Shown here piece after piece: positions 1-4,428 of a DNA stretch of 5,529 bases. Source of the stretch: JBGPMO01 sp041487075 (GTDB lineage Bacteria; Patescibacteriota; Minisyncoccia; UBA6257; 1-14-0-10-40-38); contig JBGPMO010000043.1 of NCBI GenBank assembly GCA_041487075.1, forward strand, positions 1 to 5,529. Direction: 5' to 3'. The notes beneath the pieces are model-generated. The model saw only the letters and a program-made list of their open reading frames with translations, did no database searches and was not told the DNA's origin. Made by a program: the position numbers and the translations under genes. Every line of letters begins with the position of its first letter. The stretch's first letter is position 1.

Positions 1-1113
1 ATCGCCGCGCAGGGAGAAACGCGATCCGCAGTGAAGTTGAATAGCGGATTGAATATTGACATCCGGGTGGTAAGGAAAGAATCCTACGGCGCGGCACTGC
101 AATATTTCACCGGATCAAAAGACCATAATGTCGCTATTCGGAAAATTGCGATTGAAAAAGGACTCACGCTAAACGAATACGGATTGTATAGAGTACAAAA
201 GGGGAAGAAAGAAGAAAGCGTTGCTGGAGCGAGCGAGAAAGAAATTTATGAAGCGCTTGGATTTGATTATATCGAGCCAGAGATGCGCGAGATGACAGGG
301 GAGATTGAGGCGGCTCGAGCTCATAAACTGCCGAAGCTCATCGGCTACGGCGACTTGAAAGGCGATCTCCAAACGCAGACCAACTGGACTGATGGCGCAC
401 ATTCGATTGAGGAGATGGCGACCTCTGCGATGAAGGCGGGATTGGAATATATCGTGATTACCGATCATACCAAGCGGCTCGCGATGACAGGCGGGCTCGA
501 CGCGCGGCGGCTCCGAGAGCAAATGAAAGAGATAGACGAACTAAACCGAAAGTTTTCCGCCAGAGGCGGATCCTCCTCCGGAGGAAAAAATCAAAATAAA
601 ATATTTAGGATATTGAAAGGCACCGAATGCGACATCCTCAAAGACGGCTCGCTTGATTTGCCGGACGACGTATTACAAGAGCTCGACGTGGTGGGCGTTT
701 CAGTGCATTCGCTTTTTAACTTGTCCCGAGAAGAGCAAACGAAGCGGATTATAAAAGCGATGAAAAATCCGCATGCCGACATTTTATTTCATCCGACGGG
801 CCGTTTAATCGGCAGGCGTGAGGCGTACGATGCTGATATGGATGAAATTATCGCGACCGCAAAAGCCACCGGCACAGTTCTTGAAATTGATGCTTCTCCT
901 GAACGCCTGGATTTAAGAGATGAGCATATTCGTAAGTGCGTAGAGGTGGGGGTGAAAATGTCCATTGATTCAGACGCCCACGCAACCAATCAATTTTCCG
1001 TTTTGGAATTCGGCATCGCGCAAGCACGGCGCGGCTGGGCAACGAGAGATGACATCATTAATGCGTGGAGTGTTGAGAAGATGCTAGAGATGCTGAAAAA
1101 TTCGCGCAGGTGA
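1..1113 (+). CDS. polX: DNA polymerase X with C-terminal PHP domain (5' truncated by window edge)
   Basis: This is a family X DNA polymerase for gap-filling repair synthesis fused to a PHP phosphoesterase. The frame is open to base 1, so the GTG at 31 is internal. About 370 residues remain of a family usually near 570; the HhH and first catalytic Asp motifs lie upstream. Numbered from base 1, NIDIRVV (residues 18-24) supplies the third polymerase aspartate (D20), followed by the YFTGSK thumb motif. The PHP domain shows GDLQTQTNWTDG (121-132), ITDH (153-156), GTECD (207-211), VSVHS, HPTGR (264-268), LEIDASPERLDL (294-305) and IDSDAHA (322-328). Two metal-ligand histidines of the first PHP motif are Gln (Q124, Q126); the other ligand positions look intact. 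An extra Gly/Ser loop occupies about residues 186-200. The stop lies 25 bases before the Nudix start, which suggests a repair cluster. The family call is very secure; exonuclease activity is uncertain. Confidence 0.95.
   Translation: MAAQGETRSAVKLNSGLNIDIRVVRKESYGAALQYFTGSKDHNVAIRKIAIEKGLTLNEYGLYRVQKGKKEESVAGASEKEIYEALGFDYIEPEMREMTGEIEAARAHKLPKLIGYGDLKGDLQTQTNWTDGAHSIEEMATSAMKAGLEYIVITDHTKRLAMTGGLDARRLREQMKEIDELNRKFSARGGSSSGGKNQNKIFRILKGTECDILKDGSLDLPDDVLQELDVVGVSVHSLFNLSREEQTKRIIKAMKNPHADILFHPTGRLIGRREAYDADMDEIIATAKATGTVLEIDASPERLDLRDEHIRKCVEVGVKMSIDSDAHATNQFSVLEFGIAQARRGWATRDDIINAWSVEKMLEMLKNSRR
556..585 (+). repeat. In-frame GC-rich palindromic element inside polX
   Basis: Thirty bases, exactly ten codons in register, encode SARGGSSSGG. 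They contain two adjacent inverted repeats: a 6-bp stem with a 3-base loop (556-561/565-570) and a perfect 12-base palindrome (574-585, TCCTCCGGAGGA). G+C is 21 of 30, against A-rich flanks (the next 16 bases are nearly all A/T). It falls in a surface-loop position between the PHP helix ending ELNRKF and the strand IFRILKGTECD, where family members have a short turn. It resembles in style the small palindromic elements of Rickettsia that insert in frame into genes. That it is a dispersed repeat is inference from one copy. Confidence 0.5.
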
Positions 1114-1120
1114 AAAGTTT

Positions 1121-1131
1121 TATGCTAGGAT
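1121..1131 (+). promoter_or_regulatory. Possible extended -10 promoter for the Nudix gene
   Basis: TATGCTAGGAT contains a TGn extension before TAGGAT (1126-1131), four of six matches to TATAAT. No good -35 is seen. The predicted transcription start (about 1138) is next to the ATG at 1139, so the transcript could be leaderless. The same bases include AGGA (1127-1130), eight bases before the ATG, which could instead be a Shine-Dalgarno on a polX read-through transcript. The two readings cannot be separated from sequence. Confidence 0.35.
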
Positions 1132-1138
1132 ATTGCTC

Positions 1139-1696
1139 ATGCAGCAGCATGTAACGGTACGTCAAGGCAGGAAACCGAATGAGATTGTCAAAAATCAGGT
1201 GGTCGCTGGTTTTATTATCTATCGCCGGACACATGATGGAGTCAAATATCTTTTTCTCTATAAGCGAGGGAATTATTGGAATTTCCCAAAAGGCCATTTT
1301 GAGCAGGGCGAAGGAAGTTTAGACACGGCACTTCGGGAAACATACGAGGAAACCGGCATCCGGCGCTCCGAGCTCCGCATTATTCCGAACTTTCGCGCCT
1401 ACGAACAGTTTTATTTTCGGAGCGGGAATGAGAAAATTTATGATAAAGTCATCCTCTTTCTTGCGGAGACGCACAAAGCAGATATCCGCATCTCACCGCG
1501 CGAGCACAGCGGGTTTGCATGGTTTCTCTACCATGACGCACTTCGCATTTTAGGGAAAAAATATGAAGTTACGAAACGTGCGCTTAAACAAGCAGATGAC
1601 TTCCTTCACCACAAGGGTGTACGCCGTGGTCCGGCGCATTCCACGCGGCCGCACCCTCACGTACCGGCAGGTGGCCATGCGGGCCGGGCGGCCTAA
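1139..1696 (+). CDS. Nudix hydrolase, Ap4A-hydrolase-like
   Basis: A Nudix-fold pyrophosphohydrolase, probably cytosolic, cleaving a nucleoside diphosphate linked to another moiety. The Nudix box is complete at about residues 52-74: G-HFEQG-E-GSLDTAL-RE-TY-EE-T-GI, with the metal-binding REXXEE core. The WNFPKGHFEQGE lead-in and the later FYFRSGNEKIYDKVILFLAE block resemble the dinucleoside tetraphosphatase (Ap4A hydrolase) branch, so that substrate is plausible but not proven. I choose ATG 1139 over the TTG at 1133 because AGGA lies eight bases upstream. The recognisable domain ends near ALKQADDFLHHKG (about base 1613). The last ~28 residues are Arg/Pro/Gly/His-rich and overlap the MGMT gene in another frame, so they look like read-through rather than conserved protein. 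The gene sits between polX and the MGMT gene in a repair and nucleotide-sanitation cluster. Confidence 0.9.
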   Translation: MQQHVTVRQGRKPNEIVKNQVVAGFIIYRRTHDGVKYLFLYKRGNYWNFPKGHFEQGEGSLDTALRETYEETGIRRSELRIIPNFRAYEQFYFRSGNEKIYDKVILFLAETHKADIRISPREHSGFAWFLYHDALRILGKKYEVTKRALKQADDFLHHKGVRRGPAHSTRPHPHVPAGGHAGRAA

Positions 1697-1847
1697 GGCG
1701 TATCGCGCGGTCGGGAATATTTTGAATAGAAATCGGAGCCCGCTCATTCCGTGCCACCGCGTGATTCGCTCGGACGGCACCGTGGGCGGCTACGCATGGG
1801 GCACGGCGCGGAAACGCGCGATCTTAAAACACGAAGGCGCAATATAA
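1596..1847 (+). CDS. Mini MGMT-family protein (alkylguanine-DNA alkyltransferase C-terminal domain only)
   Basis: This 83-residue protein is the DNA-binding and active-site domain of the Ogt/Ada-C/MGMT family, which repairs or recognises O6-alkylguanine. It has the family N-terminus SFTTRVYAVVRRIPRGRTLTYRQVA, the recognition-helix region YRAVGNILNRN with the Arg-finger position, the active site IPCHRVI with Cys at residue 53 (TGC 1752-1754), and the GGYAWG...K...L..E tail. The usual N-terminal RNase H-like domain is absent, as in alkyltransferase-like (ATL) proteins, but ATLs have Trp in place of this Cys. Catalysis is therefore possible but not shown. Start ATG 1596 fits where stand-alone members begin; an upstream ATG (1563) only adds residues antisense to nothing conserved. 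No Shine-Dalgarno is visible. It overlaps the Nudix frame by 101 bases, so translational coupling is likely. Confidence 0.87.
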   Translation: MTSFTTRVYAVVRRIPRGRTLTYRQVAMRAGRPKAYRAVGNILNRNRSPLIPCHRVIRSDGTVGGYAWGTARKRAILKHEGAI

Positions 1848-1874
1848 AACCGCCGGCTCGAGGGTCAGCGGTTT
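1847..1874. terminator. Stem-loop between convergent genes
   Basis: A 7-bp stem (AAACCGC 1847-1853, GCGGTTT 1868-1874) with a 14-base loop fills the gap between the MGMT stop and the rplT stop. On the minus strand the stem is followed by TTTTATATT, so it best serves the infC-rpmI-rplT transcript. On the plus strand the following sequence is only weakly T-rich. Confidence 0.55.
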
Positions 1875-2219
1875 CTACTTTATTGCCTCTATTACCTTTT
1901 TGAATACTGCGGGTTCGTGTTCAGCAAGGTCGGCGAGTATCTTGCGATCAAGTTGTATATTCGCTTTCTTCAACGCTCCGATAAGTGCGCTGTATTTCAT
2001 ACCCTCGGTGCGCGCCGCAGCGTTAATTTTTACATTCCAGAGCGCGCGGTAGTCACGCTTTTTTTGTTTCCGGCCTTCGAACGCGTGCGTCCAGGCGTGA
2101 AGCAGAGCTTCTTTAGCGGCCCGTTCTTTTGATTTTCTGCCCCAGCGAAAGCCCTTAGTGTATTTAAGCAGCTTTTCGCGTTTCTTGTGGGCGATGGTTC
2201 CTCTTTTGACTCTAGTCAT
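1875..2219 (-). CDS. rplT: 50S ribosomal protein L20
   Basis: L20 binds 23S rRNA early in large-subunit assembly and, in E. coli and Bacillus, represses its own operon. The 114-residue length is typical. Family blocks are the N-terminal basic extension TRVKRGTIAHKKREKLLKYT, then KGFRWGRKSKERAAKEALLHAWTHAFEGRKQKKRDYRALWNVKINAA (shown in the sequence as successive conserved pieces) and the C-terminal YSALIGALKKANIQLDRKILADLA. It is the last gene of infC-rpmI-rplT, 29 bases after rpmI, followed directly by a stem-loop. GGA lies only two bases from the ATG, so the ribosome-binding signal is poor. Confidence 0.98.
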   Translation of the reverse strand: MTRVKRGTIAHKKREKLLKYTKGFRWGRKSKERAAKEALLHAWTHAFEGRKQKKRDYRALWNVKINAAARTEGMKYSALIGALKKANIQLDRKILADLAEHEPAVFKKVIEAIK

Positions 2220-2248
2220 ATCCTTTAAAAATTACTAATTTCTAATTA

Positions 2249-2434
2249 CTAAACCGATTTTGAAAAATATTTTCTAAACATCCGTATATCAACCGCGTTG
2301 ACTGAAAGGGTTTTCCGTTTGTCACGGATTTGCGCGCCGGTTTTATTCGCTTTCGCATGGCTAATACCCATCTTCCGGCGAATAAGTTTTCCGGTTTTCG
2401 TGATATGAATTCTGCTTCTGACGCTGGTCTTCAT
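2249..2434 (-). CDS. rpmI: 50S ribosomal protein L35
   Basis: L35 is a small basic large-subunit protein. Sixty-one residues starting MKTSVRSRIHITKTGKLIRR match the family start (MKT...KR...TGSGKI.RR) and length of about 64. The ATG at 2432-2434 is chosen because the open frame upstream of it (to 2482) lies in the structured spacer and adds residues absent from the family. The C-terminus IRMFRKYFSKSV matches the usual I..ML/F end. It sits between infC (88-base spacer) and rplT (29-base spacer). The spacer to rplT is very A/T-rich with an AATTACTAA direct repeat (2230-2238, 2244-2252). The upstream AGAAAAG is at best a weak ribosome-binding site. Confidence 0.95.
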   Translation of the reverse strand: MKTSVRSRIHITKTGKLIRRKMGISHAKANKTGAQIRDKRKTLSVNAVDIRMFRKYFSKSV

Positions 2435-2471
2435 AATGACTTTTCTAATATGCGGATCAAGCACCGATATA

Positions 2472-2514
2472 CGAATATACAAATTCGGATATTTGCGCTC
2501 GATTCGTATATTCG
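2472..2514 (-). promoter_or_regulatory. Inverted repeat in the infC-rpmI spacer, possible L20-type operator
   Basis: A perfect 9-bp inverted repeat (CGAATATAC 2472-2480, GTATATTCG 2506-2514) with a 25-base loop lies just after the infC stop. Related ATTCG/ATAT words recur between the arms. In E. coli, L20 represses rpmI-rplT through structures in this part of the operon; in Firmicutes the leader precedes infC. An autoregulatory role here is inferred from position alone. Confidence 0.35.
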
Positions 2515-2522
2515 GGTAGTTT

Positions 2523-3032
2523 CTATCTCTTAATAATCTGTACGCTTGGGCCCCGCATGCCCCACCGCGGCGCCACCGAGACTCGAAAAGGAATAGCCAT
2601 CATTTTCAAGAATTCATCAAGCTTTTGCCTGGCGAAATCCTTATTGGCTTTCTCGCGGCCGCGGAGCACGAGCGCAATCGTTACCGGGTGGCCTGCTTCT
2701 AAGAACGCAGCGATGCGTTCAGCTTTTCGCTCGAGGTCATTCTTTGCTTCGCGAACTGAAATTTGAAGCTGTTTTGGCTCTTGTCCTTTGCTCTCTACGC
2801 GCTGTTTTTTCCGCTTTTTTTCTTCCTCGTAGCGGAACTTATCAAAGCTCATGATTCGGCAGACCGGCGGCTTTGCATTCGGACTAATTTCGATGAGATC
2901 AAGCCCCTTTTCAAGGGCGAGTCTCAACGCATCGCCTTTCGGCATCACGCCTACATTTTTTTCATCAGCATCAATGACGCGCACCTCTGGCGCCGTAATC
3001 TGGTGATTGATTCTCGTAAAGATGATGGACAA
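2523..3032 (-). CDS. infC: Translation initiation factor IF-3
   Basis: IF3 binds the 30S subunit, blocks premature 50S joining and checks the start codon and initiator tRNA. The N-domain begins TRINHQITAPEVRVID and contains LDLIEISPNAKPPVCRIM...KFRYEEEKKRKKQ. After a charged linker comes the C-domain with KQLQISVREAKNDLERKAERIAAFL, GHPVTIALVLRGRE and a WGMRGPSVQIIKR end. From the TTG at 3030-3032 the protein is 169 residues, typical for the family. No in-frame ATG lies near the N-terminus; a more upstream TTG (3069-3071) adds 13 unlikely residues, and ATC codons at 3024-3026 and 3021-3023 would give an N-terminus (MIF or MFTRINHQ) closer to homologues. E. coli infC uses AUU, so a non-standard start is credible. 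First gene of infC-rpmI-rplT. No Shine-Dalgarno is seen. Confidence 0.95.
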   Translation of the reverse strand: MSIIFTRINHQITAPEVRVIDADEKNVGVMPKGDALRLALEKGLDLIEISPNAKPPVCRIMSFDKFRYEEEKKRKKQRVESKGQEPKQLQISVREAKNDLERKAERIAAFLEAGHPVTIALVLRGREKANKDFARQKLDEFLKMMAIPFRVSVAPRWGMRGPSVQIIKR

Positions 3033-3102
3033 GGGTAGGTACAGCTTACGGGAGGGATGGGGAGAAGTCAACGGCGGGCGATGGTGGGCGATGATCGATG
3101 AC

Positions 3103-3108
3103 CTTATA
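3103..3108 (-). promoter_or_regulatory. Possible -10 element for infC operon
   Basis: TATAAG on the minus strand, overlapping the divergent plus-strand promoter. It would start transcription near 3096, leaving a leader of about 64 bases before the TTG at 3032. No convincing -35 is seen. TATAGC (3115-3110) is an alternative. Confidence 0.3.
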
Positions 3109-3117
3109 TGCTATAAT
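3109..3117 (+). promoter_or_regulatory. Extended -10 promoter for the small membrane protein
   Basis: TGCTATAAT is a perfect TATAAT (3112-3117) with the TGn extension. The -35 region is weak, as is usual for extended -10 promoters. Predicted start is about 3124, giving a leader of about 47 bases to the ATG at 3171. The gene has no clear Shine-Dalgarno. Confidence 0.6.
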
Positions 3118-3170
3118 GGATTACGAAACAGAAAGGTCGGTTTAAACTGTTTACTAACCAAAAAACCGAT

Positions 3171-3392
3171 ATGATGGATAACATGATGGGTGAGAAGGGA
3201 ATGGGCAAGGGCATGAAGTGCGGCTGTCCGCACCACAAAGTGGTACCGCTCATGGTAGTGCTCTTTGGGCTCACTTTTCTTCTCCGCGCTATGGGCACGA
3301 TTACTCCTGAAACTGCTGGAATGATTTGGCCGATTGTGGTGATTATCGCCGGCGGCACGAAATTATTCAGTAACAGCTGCAAGTGTTGCTAA
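3171..3392 (+). CDS. Small Met/Cys-rich two-helix membrane protein of unknown function
   Basis: I do not recognise a characterised family. The 73-residue protein has a Met- and Lys-rich N-terminus with CGCPHH (residues 17-22), a hydrophobic helix (about 24-42), a short TITPETA turn, a second helix (about 50-66) and a CKCC end (70-73). With two helices, both termini should be on the same side of the membrane, which would bring the N-terminal Cys/His/Met cluster near the C-terminal Cys cluster. This suggests metal binding or redox sensing, but that is inference. The start is uncertain: in-frame ATGs occur at 3171, 3174, 3183, 3186, 3201 and 3213, none with a well-placed Shine-Dalgarno. It has its own promoter and terminator and is divergent from infC, so it is probably monocistronic. 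Confidence 0.75.
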   Translation: MMDNMMGEKGMGKGMKCGCPHHKVVPLMVVLFGLTFLLRAMGTITPETAGMIWPIVVIIAGGTKLFSNSCKCC

Positions 3393-3407
3393 GTGAGGTT
3401 TACCAAC

Positions 3408-3438
3408 AAAAATATCCCGCTATAAACGGGATATTTTT
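3408..3438. terminator. Strong bidirectional intrinsic terminator
   Basis: A perfect 12-bp stem (3408-3419 with 3427-3438) and a 7-base loop, with T-runs on both sides (TTTTTT at 3434-3439 on plus; TTTTT on minus). It ends the small membrane protein gene on the plus strand and begins nine bases past the tmRNA 3' end on the minus strand. Confidence 0.9.
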
Positions 3439-3446
3439 TGCTTTTG

Positions 3447-3772
3447 TGGAGATGGTGGGAGTTGAACCCACGTCCAAGGATATGCCAATTAAGTTTCTAC
3501 ATACTTAGTCCTTCGATAAATCGAAGTACAGATTGTTTCGCGTGAAAGCCCGAGTATATGCGAAACCTCCTCTACCCGGTGAGCCTTAGTATTACACCGG
3601 CGGATCCTCTATAAGGCGTCGAGGGCCGATGGAACCAGGTTACGCCAAAGCGAACGCTGGAACTCTGCTCACATTGCTGTTGGCAGTTAAGATTTTTGCA
3701 ACAAGTTTACGAGGTGTTGCCACTCGGCATGCCGCTTAGATGGAATGATCCTTGTCAAAGCCTTGCATCCCC
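3447..3772 (-). ncRNA. ssrA: Transfer-messenger RNA (tmRNA)
   Basis: tmRNA rescues stalled ribosomes with SmpB, acting first as a tRNA-Ala mimic and then as an mRNA for a degradation tag. The 5' end GGGGATG (3772-3766) pairs with CATCTCC at the 3' end (3454-3448) to form the acceptor stem, with one G.U pair. The T-arm is GTGGG-TTCAACT-CCCAC (3471-3455). The discriminator is A (3447), followed by CAA, so CCA is not encoded. The tag frame is at 3684-3640. Before the 3' tRNA half is the conserved-looking GGACTAAGTATGTAGAAAC block. Pseudoknot-forming sequence fills the rest. The 326-base length is normal. It lies 76 bases downstream of smpB on the same strand. Confidence 0.95.
3640..3684 (-). other. 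tmRNA tag-peptide reading frame
   Basis: The resume codon is best placed at GCC (3684-3682), preceded by CTTAACT, which resembles the E. coli CTTAGTC before its GCA. Reading gives ANSNVSRVPAFALA followed by TAA (3642-3640). The hydrophobic ALA end matches typical protease-directing tags. The stop frame is certain; the first codon is inferred by analogy. Confidence 0.8.
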
Positions 3773-3775
3773 ATA

Positions 3776-3834
3776 CAATAACTTATAACTAAAAACTTTA
3801 GACCATAAACTCGTTTCAAGTTTATAGTTTATTG
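3776..3834. repeat. A/T-rich imperfect inverted repeat between smpB and ssrA
   Basis: CAATAACTTATAAC (3776-3789) can pair with GTTTATAGTTTATTG (3820-3834) with one mismatch and G.U pairs. Inside is a perfect 7-bp stem (ATAAACT 3805-3811, AGTTTAT 3819-3825) that competes for the right arm. On the minus strand this spacer must hold any ssrA promoter: TATAAG (3787-3782) is a candidate -10 about nine bases before the mature 5' end. It could also slow read-through from smpB. No gene is seen here. Confidence 0.45.
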
Positions 3835-3848
3835 TTTCCAGTCTTAAG

Positions 3849-4304
3849 TTAGTTTCTCAATGTTCTTTCTATCTCTCTCTTGGTCTCTCGCTTTCGTATT
3901 GCCTCGCGCTTGTCACCTTTTTTCTTCGGGCGGCCAAGGCCGAGGAGTACTTTTACGAGGCCGCGTTTATTATACATTTTCAAAGGGATTAAAGTCAACC
4001 CTTCGGCTTTTGTCTTTCCTAACAAGGTTTTGATTTCGTGAGCTTTTAACAGGAGCCGCCGGGAACGCTTGGGATCGTAGTCTCCCGGCGTGTTAGCTGG
4101 CTGGTAGGGCGGGATGTCGGCGTTCAAAAGAAAAAGTTCAACACCCCTCGACCCTGCTCGGGGTAAAGCAAAAGAACTGGCGATGGAAACGCGGCCGGAT
4201 TTAATAGCTTTGACTTCAAAACCCTTGAGCTCGATACCAGCTTCGTAGGTTTCGAGAATCTGGTAGTCGAAGTGAGCTCTGCGATTTTCTGCGTAGGCAT
4301 CCAT
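3849..4304 (-). CDS. smpB: SsrA-binding protein SmpB
   Basis: SmpB binds the tRNA-like part of tmRNA, takes the place of the codon-anticodon helix and delivers tmRNA to stalled ribosomes. The 151-residue protein has the family blocks YAENRRAHFDY, YEAGIELKGFEVKAIKSGRVSI (about 20-41), the NADIPPYQPAN segment, DPKRSRRLLLKAHEIKTLLGK, GLTLIPLKMYNKRGLVKV, and a basic C-terminal tail (KKGDKREAIRKRETKREIE) that reads the mRNA channel. ATG 4302-4304 is the only in-frame standard start that fits. It has no Shine-Dalgarno; instead the ATG follows one base after the 3' arm of a long hairpin. ssrA lies 76 bases downstream on the same strand, so the two partners are adjacent. Confidence 0.97.
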   Translation of the reverse strand: MDAYAENRRAHFDYQILETYEAGIELKGFEVKAIKSGRVSIASSFALPRAGSRGVELFLLNADIPPYQPANTPGDYDPKRSRRLLLKAHEIKTLLGKTKAEGLTLIPLKMYNKRGLVKVLLGLGRPKKKGDKREAIRKRETKREIERTLRN

Positions 4305-4305
4305 A

Positions 4306-4372
4306 CCAGGTAGTGGAAACTCGATAGTTATTAATTCTGCCGCCAGGCAACAATCGAGTTTTCACTACCTGG
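4306..4372 (-). promoter_or_regulatory. Long hairpin filling the smpB leader
   Basis: Arms 4306-4325 and 4353-4372 form a 20-bp stem with one mismatch (4316/4362: C.A in the smpB transcript, G.T on the other strand). The 27-base loop has its own 4-bp stem (TGCC 4338-4341, GGCA 4346-4349). The 3' arm in the transcript ends one base before the smpB ATG, so folding would hide the ribosome landing site. It lacks a downstream T-run, so it is not a simple terminator. A regulatory role is inferred. Confidence 0.7.
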
Positions 4373-4375
4373 CAT
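4331..4375 (-). CDS. Possible leader peptide upstream of smpB (14 codons)
   Basis: ATG at 4375-4373 opens a 14-codon frame, MPGSENSIVAWRQN, ending TAA at 4333-4331. It begins exactly at the transcription start predicted from the -10 at 4387-4382, so it would be translated as a leaderless message. It runs through the 5' arm and loop of the smpB hairpin. A ribosome on it would cover the 5' arm and free the smpB start. A frame this short can occur by chance, and it is not in frame with smpB. Confidence 0.3.
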   Translation of the reverse strand: MPGSENSIVAWRQN

Positions 4376-4381
4376 AGTTTT

Positions 4382-4387
4382 AGTATA
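4382..4387 (-). promoter_or_regulatory. -10 element of the smpB promoter
   Basis: TATACT on the minus strand matches five of six consensus bases. It lies just after the T-run of the upstream terminator and before the smpB hairpin, with predicted start near 4375. No clear -35 is present. Confidence 0.55.
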
Positions 4388-4404
4388 CCTCTAAAAAAAG
4401 AAGA

Positions 4405-4428
4405 GAGCCGCACGTTGCCGTGCGGCTC
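4405..4428 (-). terminator. Intrinsic terminator on the minus strand
   Basis: A 10-bp GC-rich stem (4405-4414 with 4419-4428) with a 4-base loop is followed on the minus strand by TCTTCTTTTTTT. It insulates smpB from the upstream minus-strand transcript carrying the 4767-5000 gene. On the plus strand no T-run follows. Confidence 0.85.

Noticed and set aside
565..575. GGCGGATCCTC shared between the polX insert and the tmRNA region (3599-3609)
   Set aside because: An 11-base match is expected by chance in a window of this size, and the flanking bases and inverted repeats are not shared.
2763..3038. Plus-strand frame with a hydrophobic start, opposite infC
   Set aside because: It is antisense to well-conserved IF3 sequence; the hydrophobic run mirrors Lys/Glu codons of the IF3 linker.
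3076..3100. GGGCGATG words repeated upstream of infC (3076-3083, 3086-3093) and at 4743-4750
   Set aside because: Short, irregularly spaced and without a clear unit; could be a degenerate intergenic repeat but the evidence is too thin to call.
4306..4372. smpB hairpin as an integron attC site or transposon end
   Set aside because: No GTTRRRY-type core, no target-site duplication and no recombinase or transposase nearby; proximity to promoter and start codon fits a leader structure better.
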